NCBI GenBank assembly: GCA_021234155.1 | Contig: JAJEKV010000078.1 | Span: 1,612,001-1,676,000 of the forward strand | Direction: 5' to 3' | Origin: Isoetes taiwanensis | Lineage: Eukaryota; Streptophyta; Lycopodiopsida; Isoetales; Isoetaceae | Length of the DNA: 64,000 bases | Part shown: positions 11,800 to 22,554 of the stretch, in pieces | Layout: each line of letters starts with the position of its first letter | Numbering within the stretch: the stretch's first letter is position 1 | Notes under the pieces: model-generated | Database searches by the model: none | What the model was told of the DNA's origin: nothing | The model's input: the letters and a program-made list of their open reading frames with translations, nothing else | Position numbers and translations under genes: made by a program

Positions 11800-12650
11800 C
11801 AACAATGACTCCATGAGCAGATGAATAAATGCTCTAGAAAATGTGCAGATTGACCACAGGAGCCAACCAGAACCAAGGTGAAATGCCTTTTGCTTAGCTA
11901 GGGGATATGTAATAGGGTAAGATGTCAAGAAGGCACATTGGCAATTCAGTGCACTGTTAAATAAACCTTGTACCCAAGACCATGCCGGTTGGACTTTTGG
12001 ACAAGCAAAGACAATGCCCAATAGTCTCAACGTCAGAAAGGAAAAGACACATGGGATGGAGCAATTTAACCCAAAGCCAACGCCATGTATGAATCCGATT
12101 GGGTCTTGGAATCTGCAAATGCCATCCATTTGGCAGTGGAAGGGGTTGCAGAGCTAAGAGGATACGATATATGGAGCTGAGAAAGTCCTTGCCTTTGTGA
12201 ATGTCCTCGTGGCAGCCCCAAGCCAGATTTTCTGTGGTACCAAGGCAACGAGAGAGTGAAAATTTTGTTGAAAACTCATACCAAGGCAGTAGGCGACCAC
12301 CTCCATACCACTCTTGAATAGAAACAACGTCTGCAAGGACCCATCGTCTCTGTGTAAGGGGATGGACAAATGCAGCAAGTGGAGGTGCTGAGAGGGTTGG
12401 TGGCAGTGGTGCCCACCACCACAGAATCTGCAGTAGGACATGGGTGGAAGATCATGGTAAAAGAAGATATCTGCCTACATCCCATGCTGCTAATAATCCA
12501 CGTAGAAACGGAGAAGCATTTGGAAAGGGCTGCGAAGGATGAAACAATATTCAAGTTAAAACTGGTTTAACAACCTTCTTGCCTAGAGGAATATAATGAT
12601 TAAGAGATTGTTTGAGAAGGCATAAACTAGAAGAGTCATCTTCATCATTC
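11800..12650 (-). pseudogene. Second LINE ORF2 C-terminal relic, same family
   Basis: Minus-strand frames read PFPNASPFLRGLLAAWDVGR (about 12545-12485), then FVHPLTQRRWVLADVVSIQEWYGGGRLLPW (12370-12285), then a WRWLWVKLLHP-like segment (about 12085-12055). These match in order the segments of the copy at 8.7-9.9 kb (PYPNASPFLKGLLAAWETVR; SSVHPLTQRRWRAAGVLTVS; WRWVWDKLLHP). Several stops and shifts are present. Both copies are minus-oriented and belong to one LINE family, this one being older. Confidence 0.7.
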
Positions 12651-12725
12651 AAGATCCTCCAAATGAACTTTAGCCCTATACAAGTATATAGCACATTATG
12701 TTAACGAGCAAAAGCTTGTTTTTCT

Positions 12726-12726
<1 letters not shown>

Positions 12727-12820
<94 letters not shown>
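12727..12820. repeat. (TATC)n microsatellite, about 23 units
   Basis: An uninterrupted run of the tetranucleotide 'tatc' extends over about 94 bp. It sits just outside the older LINE fragment. Its purity implies it is young or actively sliding. Confidence 0.97.
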
Positions 12821-14400
12821 CGACAGCAGGTTAATCCCATGCTCACGAGGGGCCCACACCACTACCTGCGCACCCATCTACCCACCATCTACCCATGAAA
12901 AGCGCCAGGTGATTGCTTCTATTCAAGACAGTGCACACCACCTCCGCATTGAGGCGGGGAGATGGATTCGGGAGCAGCGTGAGGACAGAGTGCGCCGGTC
13001 TTGTCAACGAGCCATTGAGGATGAAAGTCACGCCCTCGGGCCTGTCCGGTGGTAATGCGAGCATATCCGGGCTCGGTATGCTCAATTAGTTGCCCCATCG
13101 GGCCACCGCATGAGCTCGAAAGCACGGCCTCTATAGGCTTGTTGGGATCGTACCTGGGAGGTAATGGATCTGTGGACTTCAGTTATGCCCCCGTCCGGGC
13201 ATTAACCTCGGTTTGTACTTGTGATTATGTATATAAGCATGCGGTATGTCGGCATCCTTATTGCTACTAAGGTTTTCCCCAAAACCCTTGGCGGGGTTTT
13301 AATCCTGGTAGTAATACGCCTGCTGCTCTCTCTTTGTACTTGGGTCCCATAGGCCAGTTGGTCTCCGTGGACGATAAAATCATATTCTATCCATTGAGTT
13401 AGAGCAGGAAGTTGAGGAATAACAAAGGCCCGTGAGTGCTCGTTCTGATAAAGAAGAAGAGGAAGAAAGTTCAAAAGAGTCAGAGGAGCAGCAAGCACTG
13501 CCAGCAAAAAGCCCAAGAATGATTATTGCTGCCAAAGAAGCAAAATAAAAGATGGTGCAAGGGCAGATTAGTAGTGGCAGATTTGCCTGAAAAAAAACCT
13601 TAAAAGGAGAAAAGGCAAGGGCAAGGGCAAGGCCCAGGCCCCAGGGGTTGCAACAAAGGACAAAAAAATGGACAACACATAAAAAAGAATGGAAGAAATA
13701 ATCAAACACAAATATGTGCAGGGTGTGATTTATTTACCCGTTAGTTCTATGCAGCTGTCACCTAAGAACAAAGCTAGTGAGAGGCCCCTCCAAGTTAGCA
13801 AAATTTATGCTGATCATTTGAGAAATTTGAAGGACAGAATTTGAAGCAACCCCAATGCTCATGTGGCTCCCAAAGTGGTGTTTGTTAATAGAACATAGTG
13901 TAGAAACCCCTCGGAGTATGATAGAGAAAGTGCAAAAACATACGCCAATTATGTTCTTGAAAGGGAACCACAATAGCTCAGCCTCATTTTGTAGATGGCA
14001 TGCCTATTTTGTGGAAATCCCCTCTGCCAAATACTTTGCCATTGCAATGTAGGATCAATATCTTCTTTATCTACTTACTTAATATGATTTTGGGGGTGGG
14101 TATCTCCCTTTTTCCGGTGGCTAGTAAGGCTGGTAACATGCCATTTTCCAGCGAAAAAAACGAAATTTTGTGATCAGAAATATGTTTCTTGGTATTTTTG
14201 GACTTTCTCGGTAATGCCGACCCATTTTTTTTCCTCTACATGATAATGATGATAATGAGTATCTGCATTGCTTTTACCAACATTTATTCCTTCATCGACG
14301 TTTTTCTTGCTCAGGGCGTCAAAATCCCAATTCTGGGAAAGGACTCGCAAGAGACATACCCGGGGGATGGAGAAAAGCATCACCCAGCGGGTGGAAAAAA
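12821..14400. other. Mixed-composition sequence, no gene supported
   Basis: 12830-13200 is relatively GC-rich with ORFs on both strands, none recognisable. 13430-13720 is purine-rich and low-complexity ('gaagaagaggaagaa', 'ggcaagggcaagggcaag'). No domain or splice structure could be supported. Confidence 0.35.
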
Positions 14401-16930
14401 GACAATAAAGTTATGTTTTAAGCCCAAGGATAAATACGAGAAAAGAGGAATGCAAGCCAATGAACAAATCAACAAGAAAAAACCACAGACAAGAGCCCAA
14501 CGGCTAGAAAAATTGTAAAACACGATCGCCTTAAGAATAACATGAACAATGCTATAATCCCCAAACATATGGAATACTCGGAACACAAGCCATGTAGCAA
14601 TATTGAAAATAACTAAGATGGCATACACAAGTCAGGTAACAATACATAAACAACTGGCAACAGGCATAAAAAGTCAAAATGCAACCTGGCAAATGTGGTG
14701 AATAAATCTCGGGCAATCAAAAGAATGAAACCATGAGAATGCAGCATATAAAATAGAAAAACAACAGCACAGCCCGAGGAAACAACACATAGGCACAGAA
14801 AGAAACTAAAGTAAAAATGCGGGCCAGAACATAAACAAGAAAATCAACCGGAATAACCCAGACAACTGTTGAAGAGTGCGGTGCCTCAAAAACAAGATAA
14901 ACCACAAGTGCCAAAAATAAACCCCAACAACTATGGGAAACCTGGAATGTAGAAGATAATACCACCCGAATAACGTATACCACCTGAGCCAAGTGTAGTG
15001 CATCACACATAAGATACAAACACAAGTGCAAAAGATAAAACCCAAACCACCATGGGGAAATCCTAAACACAGAAAAGAATGCCACATATAACCACATGGG
15101 AACCACAACATAAAAAAATAACATACAAAAGAGATACATGTCGGAGAAATAACACGCAATTGAGGCCATACTGCAACCTACCATGGAAATGGAACATCAA
15201 TGTAAAAAGGACAAATGCAACCCGGAAGATGGTGGCCACAAATCTATAGGCAATAAAAAGATAATAAACCAAGAGACTGCAGCGTAGAATTGTGAAAACA
15301 AGACAACATCCCAAGGAAACGACCACAAGACAAAACCGAGGTAAAAAGTGAGCCAAAACATAAACAAGAGAAAAACAGCGCGAGGAGAGCATAGACCCAT
15401 TTAAATAGTATGGTGCATCGAATCCACGATAAAAACACAAGTGCAAAGAAGAAAAATCCGAAAACAACGAGGCATAGGTGAGAAGTAAAACTTTTAACTA
15501 ACAATACGCAAAAGTTGACAGAAGGTTCCGAATATTGCCCACAAAAACAACTCAACAGTGAAGATGACCTTCCCTAAAAATGAGAAGACCGCTATCAAAA
15601 TAGATCACGTGAATGCAACATAGGGATAATAGCAAGGGAACAATAAGAGTGACGAAAACATAAGGTGCCAGAGATGAAAAGGACAATAGATGTAGTACGT
15701 ATTAATGAAGGCGAAGAAACCCATAGAAATATGTGAATGAGCATGCAAAACAACGTATGGAAAAACGAATCTGCGTAAGTATCCAATGAGACGTAAAGTA
15801 TAAGAGCAACAACTGATATCACAATGAAAATAATGATTCAAAGATTAATATTAGGACCAAATTAGGCTAATATGGGCAAACACCATATAAGAAATCAAGT
15901 ATACCATTTCCCGGATTAGCATGCCACAAATGACTAAACGCACTGTATAAGTCAAAAACAATTTATACTTGCAAAAAGACATCGTATAGAAAACACACCG
16001 CAAATTATAATTAAAAACCAGACAACTCACAAGTAAAACATACCGGAGGGAATACAACCATGTAGGTGTGATAAAGAAACAAAGGCGTAAAGAAAATATA
16101 ATAAACTATATATTTAAAAAGCTAAAAGAAATGACTGAACGAAGGCAGTATAGAGAGTTCCATAGAAAACGATGTGAAGGAAGCAAAAGGTGGAGGAAAA
16201 CGCAGAAAACCTGTGGATGGAGGTTGATTACAGATGAGAAATGGAGGGGAAAACCTGCCTGATACCCCAACGATCTGAAGAAAGCCGGAAACTCCTGCAC
16301 AAATCCGAACTCAGACAGAGATGCCAAATATAAATTGATAGAGCGGAAAATCTCAGCTATACAGCATCGGAACTGCAACCCTCGTAAGTGATCTCAAACG
16401 GGCTGCAACAAGCTAAGCAACCTGATGTCCGACTCCTGTTGCAAATAATGCCACGACCTTGGCTGTGGCGAAGCTTCTTGAAGCAGAAAACATCCAAACA
16501 CAAATCAATAACTTAAGTGCAAAGAAAATGGTAAAAAGAACTCCACTGGCATTCAAAACTGGCATAGAAAAATAGAGGAGATGGCCCATCAGATGGCGTG
16601 GTCGATGAAGAATAGGATTATTGAATTCCGTCATGCATGAACAACGGCCAGGCGACTAAGAGAACTCCATAAGTTCCATTGCCCATAACATAAATGCATG
16701 CACAAATCACCTAAGACCAAATTGGAAAATAAGCACCACAGAACTCTGTTACATAACCAAAACCTCCGCAACGATATAATTCCGCCATGAGCATGAATCA
16801 CAAACAACAAAAAGTAGCTGTAATCAATAGAGAGTACAAACAAGCATCACAAATCTCTATGCCACACTATGCTAAGGAAATGATCATGCATGGGAGAGAA
16901 ATAAGAGCTTACCTTGGAGAGAAATAAGAG
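14400..16930 (-). other. A-rich (minus strand T-rich) region with degenerate ~540-bp repeat
   Basis: The plus strand is rich in A and poor in T over about 2.5 kb. A block at 14661 ('aagtcaaaatgcaacc...aacataaacaagaaaa') recurs at about 15200 ('aaggacaaatgcaacc...aacataaacaagagaa'), giving a period near 540 bp. Long minus-strand ORFs (for example 14717-15184) encode almost only F, L, V, C and Y. I read these as by-products of composition, not proteins. T-rich transcribed strands are typical of plant introns, so the region may be the intron or body of a minus-strand transcript starting near 17.16 kb. Confidence 0.45.
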
Positions 16931-17165
16931 CTTACCTAGAAAAGGACGATGGTGAGGGCGAATAGGAGGAAAAATACAAGAGCTGACCTGTCAAAGGGAC
17001 GATGGTGATCAGGGCGAAAATAAGGAAAAGATCGAGGATGAGGAGGATGCCGATGACGAAACGAGGGAAGCAACGGCAACAGAAGAGAAGCAACGAGAAT
17101 AGAAGAAGAGCTGCTGTGAGAAGACGCCGATAACCGGTGCGAAAGAGGAAACAGCCTTATATAGC
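16900..17165 (-). promoter_or_regulatory. Candidate minus-strand promoter, leader and splice donors
   Basis: Read on the minus strand, 'gctatataaggc' at 17163-17152 is a TATA-box match. A CT-rich leader of about 200 nt follows. Three donor-like sites come next: gacag|gtcagc (about 16985), ctag|gtaagc (about 16936) and caag|gtaagc (about 16914). The last two lie in a direct repeat of 'gagagaaataagagcttacc'. Downstream the minus strand becomes T-rich and intron-like. No protein exon was recognised, so this may drive a non-coding or transposon transcript. Confidence 0.35.
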
Positions 17166-17279
17166 AGCTCGTCCTTTCCCAGAATGGCGATCCGATGGCT
17201 CGGATCGATGCTATTTTGTGTAGCAATTTTTCCGCCCTATGGGGTTACAGTCATTTCACAAATTATTTTGGATGGGGTA

Positions 17280-17442
17280 GATAACGCCCTGGTCAGAGGG
17301 CGTTATGGGAATAAAATTCAAGGGCAATATGGCCATGGCCAAAATGGCGAGGGCGTGCGGGAGCACGCCTGAGCCATTTTGGCCATGGCCATATTGCCCG
17401 AGAATTTTAGTCCCATTAATGCCCGAGGGCCAGGGCGTTATC
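17280..17442. mobile_element. Fold-back (MITE-like) inverted repeat element
   Basis: The left arm begins 'gataacgccctgg' and the right arm ends 'ccagggcgttatc'. Inner matches include 'gggcaatatggccatggcc' against 'ggccatggccatattgccc', and a central hairpin 'gcgtgc-ggga-gcacgc' near 17364. The whole 163 bp folds into one imperfect hairpin, with no room for coding sequence. No clear target-site duplication was identified. Confidence 0.8.
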
Positions 17443-18132
17443 CAGCCCGTAGTATAGGTAACATTCACTTTCTTGGAATATAAAATAGATATTGTTTTTT
17501 TGTTTTGGAAAAATATGTACAACCATCTTCTTATCCATTTGAGTTGTTATCATCATATGTTGCAGTAATAAGCTTGATTCAAATATGTGTTAAAGTGGGT
17601 GGCTGCAGGTACCATGCTGGAGCCTTGACTAGCATTGACCCCACTATCTTGATATGGCTTTGACCTGCCCCCATAAGCACATGGCTGTTGTATAAATCAC
17701 CAGGCGTGTCAAAGTGAACTAAACTTAGATGTTGTTTGTGGCCATGATATCAATGGAACTTTTTCCTCACAGGATTCCTTAAACACAATATTCTTATCAT
17801 ATCTCATCTCAATTTTTAGAGCTCGAATAGATGGAAGAGCATGCATTGATTGTGCCTAAAGCACGTATCGCAACAAAAATTGGCACATGATCTAACTCAA
17901 TCTTTTCACTACCAATAGAAAGATTGACCATCTGATTTATAAATGTTGGCTTGGTTAAAATATAGTCCATCACACTTGCATTCCTACAAGTACATATTCT
18001 AGAGGTGGAAAATTTTGCTATGCCATTACATATAATCATATTAAGGCCACTACACAATGTCAAGACATGATGTCCTTGTGGATTAGGCTATATAATCCTA
18101 TCATTAGAGTATCTATGCCATCCGGAAATTGA

Positions 18133-18440
18133 TAGTTCATCTTTTTTTTTTTAAGAACTGTGTCATCAATATATTAAAAGAATGGTAATGTTACAAAGCA
18201 AGTGAGGAGGAAGGAGAACTGCCCCAAAGAGACAACGATACCTCGACACTCCACAACAAACTCACAGAAAAACTGCAACTCTACTGTTGTACAAACCGAC
18301 CATCACCATCTACAACACCCAAGAAGTCCCCCCAAATGGCAAACTTCCGCTCTACTAATCCCGGGAACACCAGAAAGCTTTGAAATAGCTTGTACCCGAG
18401 TCGAGGAATCAGAGAGGCTGCAGGCTAATTGATCCATCCA
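18133..18440 (-). mobile_element. Short poly(A)-tailed insertion nested in LINE relic
   Basis: On the plus strand the block begins with a T run of about 12 ('ttttttttttttaagaac'), which is a poly(A) tail on the minus strand, and ends near the (ATCC)6 run at 18432-18457. It separates two adjoining parts of the EEP domain. This suggests a SINE-like or truncated LINE insertion on the minus strand. The 76-codon plus ORF inside (18202-18432) shows no recognisable domain. Confidence 0.45.
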
Positions 18441-18457
18441 TCCATCCATCCATCCAT
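18432..18457. repeat. (ATCC)n short microsatellite
   Basis: About six 'atcc' units lie at the outer edge of the poly(A)-tailed insertion. Confidence 0.9.
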
Positions 18458-18819
18458 TCTGAATTTTCATATGGACTAACTATAGTTGCTTGTTATGTTT
18501 TGTGTCCATTAAAATCACCTAACAAAAGCACATTGCCTGTGGAACCAAGCGCTAGAATATCTTCTTCCAAATGTGTGACGTTTCAAGTGTTTATAAGCTA
18601 TATGTATAAATACTATGACACAAGGAAAAAATTTAAGGACACTATATTTTTAAAGTGGTGAAATAGACTTGGCTAAAGTAGGCCCAAAGTTGAGGTCAAA
18701 GCTTCTAATATTTAGCTAAACTTTCTATTTTTTGCCGTCTGTACTTTCTTTTGTTTGGCTAAACTTCAGTCATAAAAATAAAAAGGGCACAAATATGTTC
18801 CATTAGAAATTTGAATTGA

Positions 18820-19342
18820 TGCCTATGGTCCTCGTGCACCTCGAACCCACGACCTTCGACTCATAAGATTGAAGAGGATTATAATGCCAATGTTGAGACC
18901 TATGACACTTGACACGTGCTTTTTTAAAAGATGTACAAATCCATTCTGAGACATTAGCACATCGAGGGTGCCTATGGTCCCCCTGGGGATCCAACCCACG
19001 ACCTTTGACTTAGAAGATCAATGTTCTAACCAATTGAATTACAATAATTGGAAAACACAATATACCTCAATAATTGGAAAAGATGACATCCCTAGGATAA
19101 TGGCACAAATGCTTTCCAAATAGATCCGTGATATGTTGAATACTAAATTTGAATTGATGCCTATAGTTCTCGTTGGGCTTGAACCCATGACCTTCAGCTC
19201 ATAAGATCAGTGCTCTAAACAATTGAGCTATAAGACCAAGACAAATGTGTGTGTCAGCCACATTTCAAGGACACTAATATGTTGCATTACAAATTTGAAT
19301 TGTTGACTATGGTCCAAACCAACTTAGCTACAAGACCAAGAT
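18820..19342 (-). repeat. Array of tRNA-like (tRNA-derived) repeats
   Basis: Three long tRNA-like units lie on the minus strand at about 18888-18820, 19043-18969 and 19240-19158. A deleted unit lies at 19342-19307. Unit three has a box-A-like 'tagctcaattgtttagagc' and a box-B-like 'ggttcaagccc'. Unit two has 'attcaattggttagaac' and can form a five-pair anticodon stem around the loop CTTCTAA. The units are embedded in longer repeats starting 'aaatttgaattgatgcctat', so this looks like a tRNA-derived SINE family or duplicated tRNA pseudogenes. Acceptor stems are poor, so functional tRNAs are unlikely. Confidence 0.6.
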
Positions 19343-20280
19343 AAATGTGTGTTAGCCACAATTTGATTAGTTTTCAATTAGGGGAATTAATATGCTGCAT
19401 CACAAATTTGGATTGATTCCTATGGTCGCTTCCTTGTAAAACTTAATATAGCTCAGTATTTGGAGAAAATAAGATCCCTAGACTAATGGATTCTATTGTT
19501 TGGCAATTCTATACGGAACTCGGGACCCAAATATTAGGTAGAAAAAACTTTGATGTGGTTTTTTTTCACAAGTGCTCTGGACCTTCCATTATTTGGCAAT
19601 ACCTTGTTCGGCATGATTCTATTTAGATGCAAGTTTAATGGAATACAATACAACCTTAATCCCTTAGTTTATTGCATCTGCTTCTTCATGCCTGGCGAGG
19701 CAAGAACTTAGTATTACAATGTTTATAGAAAAAAGGGATTTGCCGCAAGTTAGAAAACTTCCTATAGAGGCATTTTCTACACCGTGAGGAGACATTTGTA
19801 AGTAAAGTGGAATGGAAGGCATGAGGCTCTGAAACTACTTGCATCTACCTGCATATTCTAGAAGACATACTAAACTGTTCTTGAATAGAAGATTTGGGAC
19901 TTTTTGAAGATTTCCTTGTATGCTCCTCTGAAGCGCTTCTGTGCGGAATATGCCTCCTTGATTGCTGTAATTAATGAACTTACAAGCTTCAATATTTAAT
20001 TTCCATTTTCTAAGATGGAAACATATTCATCCCAGAGTATACCACTGCAAGAAAGATGATGCAAAATCAAATTGAAAGTTTGTATGTTGATGATATAAGG
20101 ACTGGGCAGAGTTGCTCTGGGAAAGGTGATAAGAAAAGTTTCATTCAAATTGGATCTGTTGACACCTTTCTATCATACAATGAAATGGATGTACTATGCA
20201 CTGGTGTGAGAGAGAAGCACAACAAATTATATCTGAAAACGCCTCGTGGATGAGGCAATCGTCCAGTAAAATCAGATTTC
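19343..20280. other. No gene supported
   Basis: A further copy of the 'acaaatttggattgattcctatgg' type flank lies near 19400. A 65-codon plus ORF at 20056-20253 (MMQNQIESLYVDDIRTG...) precedes the hAT-like fragment and might be part of it, but it has no recognisable motif. Confidence 0.35.
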
Positions 20281-20730
20281 AAAAGGGATAATTTTGGCTG
20301 GATTGTGGAGAAGGTCAAGCACGAGGTGGCAAAGGTATCTCATTCATGTCATGTCATTCTTACATAATTCTGATTTCTGGCACTGATTTTTACATGTAGG
20401 TTGCAAATGCTTTGGCAGCTGAGTTACGCACTCATTTCCCACCGGATAAAGTGTTGGATGCAATAGGCATTGTTCTTCCACACTGTTGGAACAATGACAT
20501 TCAGAGGAAGGTATTGCAAAATCATTTACAGCCAAAGGTAAGGTAATAGAGGAAAACTTTTGTGGTAGAAAAAGTTTCAGTGATGGGCAGATCAAGGGAC
20601 TTCTAGATTATGATAAGTTGAAGGAGCAAGCTCTGCTATTTGGTAAGACAATGTACCAGCAATTTGCAGAACTTGAGGATCCGCTAGAATTTGCAGTGAT
20701 AATCATGATGCAGGAGTTGAGCCTAAGGTA
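20281..20730 (+). pseudogene. hAT-like transposase C-terminal relic, inverted relative to the next
   Basis: Plus-strand segments in different frames read NFGWIVEKVKHEVAKV (20293-20340), VANALAAELRTHFPPDKVLD (20400-20460) with IGIVLPHCW, and DYDKLKEQALLFGKTMYQQF (20611-20670). The 'ALA.EL..RFP....LDA..IVYP.YW' type pattern is typical of the C-terminal half of hAT-related transposase proteins in plants (assignment from memory, moderate). It lies head to head with the minus-strand ORF at 20832-21872, so one half appears inverted. Confidence 0.4.
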
Positions 20731-20831
20731 AGCACTTAGCAAGTGCATGATCACACTGTTCTGCTGATTTGATCACATAATACAGTTCTAGAAGCGTGTG
20801 ACAACATCCTTTAATAATTTGTTTCCGTTGG

Positions 20832-21872
20832 TTATTCCTCAGCAAAAGATTTGAATGTTGCACATCTCTGCGAACTCTTACAAAAAAACTTATATTCTTT
20901 CTTTATCAACAATTCCACTTTCTTAATATTGGGAGAATCTGAAATTACCTTGTATACTAAATTTATGCGGTGGCTCATACACTGTATGACTTGCGAGTAA
21001 GAAGCCAAGTTGGTTTGGATTCTAACCCCCAGGCCAGTCCTATTTTCCTGCTTCACAGATGCACTGTCTGTTCCAAAACATATCAACTTCTTGGCGCAGT
21101 CCCTTGCACTCATATCAGCAACACTCGAAAGATGTTGAACAATGATGTTGTAGAGAGTTTCAGCATCAGAACTCATGCTCAATTTAAAAATGCCAATAAA
21201 ATGTAATTTTTGTTCATAACAAACCACATTATAGAGGTGCATGGCAGCCCGACTTGCGTTATCCACGGCTGTAACTTCGTCAAGAAAGTAGAGTTTTGAA
21301 TCATGGTACGAAGCTCGCCTTGCAAGGCCTCGTTCATGAAAGCTTACAAATTCCCATCGTACTGGAATGGACCAATGGTACACGAGGCATGATGATAATT
21401 CAACGGATAAGAAAAGCTCTCTAATTTGTGGATAATGTTTCATGAGTCTTCCACTGTTGAGTAAGAAACAAATAGCCTTCATTTGAATACACTTTGCATT
21501 GTATTCCTTTTGGTCTTGCTCAGAAAATAGCAAATGCAAGCATGTCGTTTTATCTTTCATATGTTTTATGCGCAGCCCATGCCGCTCATATTTCTTCAAG
21601 TTCTTTTGATGTTTGTTTTCAGCTGCAAACTCTATAGCTTCATGTTTTACTCCATTCTCATCTACTTTCGTGGTCTTTTTGTTCCCATGATGTTTGCAAA
21701 TGATATCGTATTTGCATTGCATTGTATGCTCTCTCCTATATGCCCAGTTGCAAATTTTACACTTTGCATACTCAATGCCTGCAATATCAACTGATTCCAA
21801 GTCAGGAAATTCAGCCAACCATTCCTTCTTGAATGCTCGTCCAATGACATAATCATTATTTCTCTTTTTCAT
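20832..21872 (-). pseudogene. hAT-like transposase N-terminal part (ZNF862/DUF4371-like)
   Basis: A 346-codon open frame begins MKKRNNDYVIGRAFKKEWL. Residues 37-65 contain YAKCKICNWAYRREHTM and a following Cys/His pair (CKHH), a BED/TTF-type zinc finger. Residues about 215-320 contain the core hAT signature: a strand-ending Asp in LICFGTDSASVKQ, then GLGVRIQTN and IQCMSHRINLVYK, matching the '.GTDGAS...G..+G......HC.AHR..L' pattern. The remaining catalytic region and the dimerisation domain are missing downstream. A related C-terminal piece lies inverted at 20.3-20.7 kb. It is probably inactive. Confidence 0.65.
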
Positions 21873-21987
21873 CTCCTTCCTCGTCTTCCTATTGTCAATT
21901 TTCCCTCTTTATTTTGTTGCTTTGGGTCATTAAGCGGTGCCTTTTTTGGATCCCAAAAGTGGACCATCGGGCAGGGCAAATTCGCTT

Positions 21988-22172
21988 AAATTCGCTTAAG
22001 CGAATTTCACAAGGGAATATTCTTTCAAGGTCCCAATTTTATGAAATTTGCTTAAGCGAATTTCAGAAGACGCCGCCGAAAAATTTTGTCTGACACCTGT
22101 CTGATTCCGTCAGGCCTGCGCAGGTGTTTTTTAAAAAAAAAACCTGAAATTCGCTTAAGCGAATTTCAGGTT
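21988..22172. repeat. Cluster of long perfect or near-perfect palindromes
   Basis: Three palindromes share the core 'ttcgcttaagcgaa' or a one-base variant. 21988-22007 is 20 bp and perfect. 22043-22064 is 22 bp with one mismatched pair. 22141-22172 is 32 bp and perfect, with half-site 'aacctgaaattcgctt'. Half-copies occur at 21980-21989 and near 22605-22617 ('aagcgaatttcac'). They sit next to the hAT-like relic and could be terminal or subterminal repeats of a transposon. Confidence 0.9.
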
Positions 22173-22554
22173 CATGTGAGGCGACATTTAAGTGGCCTGC
22201 ATAGCTGATTTCGCTAAGATGGAAACTCAAGCTCTTAATTTCAACCAAAGCCCAGTTCCGACACTTCATTTTGATTGTCACTGAACTCAAAATGTCTGAT
22301 TCAGATGGACAATTATCATAAACTAGAAATATGGCACCAAATACTGCATCTACCTCATCTCTTACAGGCCAATTATCTTGCCTTCCGTAAGGCTTCAAGC
22401 CACATAAATTCCTAATTTGTTTTGTGGCTCTGTTTATCAAAATCCAGGTTACTTCTACATTCCTTGCAAAATTACAGTTCTTTAGTTTGCAATCGGATGG
22501 TTGAAGGCCACTGCCGCTCGCATAGAGCTTCCCATAATTTTTCATCGCCTGCAA
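22063..22554 (-). CDS. Unrecognised 163-codon ORF in palindrome-flanked segment
   Basis: The open frame has several Cys and Trp residues (CKLKNCNF, VTWILINRATKQIRNLCG, MKCRNWALVEIKSLSF). No family is recognised. The frame overlaps two palindromes at its 3' end, so those terminal codons are probably fortuitous. It could be a transposon-borne fragment upstream of the hAT-like ORF, whose orientation it shares. Confidence 0.3.
   Translation of the reverse strand: MQAMKNYGKLYASGSGLQPSDCKLKNCNFARNVEVTWILINRATKQIRNLCGLKPYGRQDNWPVRDEVDAVFGAIFLVYDNCPSESDILSSVTIKMKCRNWALVEIKSLSFHLSEISYAGHLNVASHEPEIRLSEFQVFFLKNTCAGLTESDRCQTKFFGGVF

Larger units (their letters stand above)
17780..18600 (-). pseudogene. 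LINE endonuclease (EEP) domain relic
   Basis: On the minus strand, VLLLGDFNGHKT (18535-18500) carries the GDFN motif of AP-type endonucleases of LINEs. After an interruption, a segment near 18120-18030 reads RYSNDRI...PQGHHVLTLCSG, and then MIICNG...SVMDYIL (about 18030-17955). Near 17885 is ELDHVPIF, the position of the SDH motif. EEP endonucleases nick the target for LINE insertion. The domain is broken by a 0.3-kb insertion and shifts, and no reverse transcriptase follows. Confidence 0.65.

Noticed and set aside
12698-12898. Plus ORF with Tyr-Leu-Ser-Ile repeats
   Set aside because: It is a translation of the (TATC)n microsatellite.
14717-15555. Long hydrophobic minus-strand ORFs (up to 155 codons) that look like membrane proteins
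   Set aside because: They arise from the T-rich minus strand of a repeat region, overlap in two or three frames, and consist almost only of F, L, V, C and Y.
18820-19240. Functional tRNA genes on the minus strand
   Set aside because: Box-like motifs are present but acceptor stems do not pair well and the units sit in a longer repeat, so they were called tRNA-like repeats.
12727-19342. CRISPR array
   Set aside because: Repeats here are microsatellites, tRNA-like units and long tandem blocks without regular unique spacers, and the sequence is eukaryotic.
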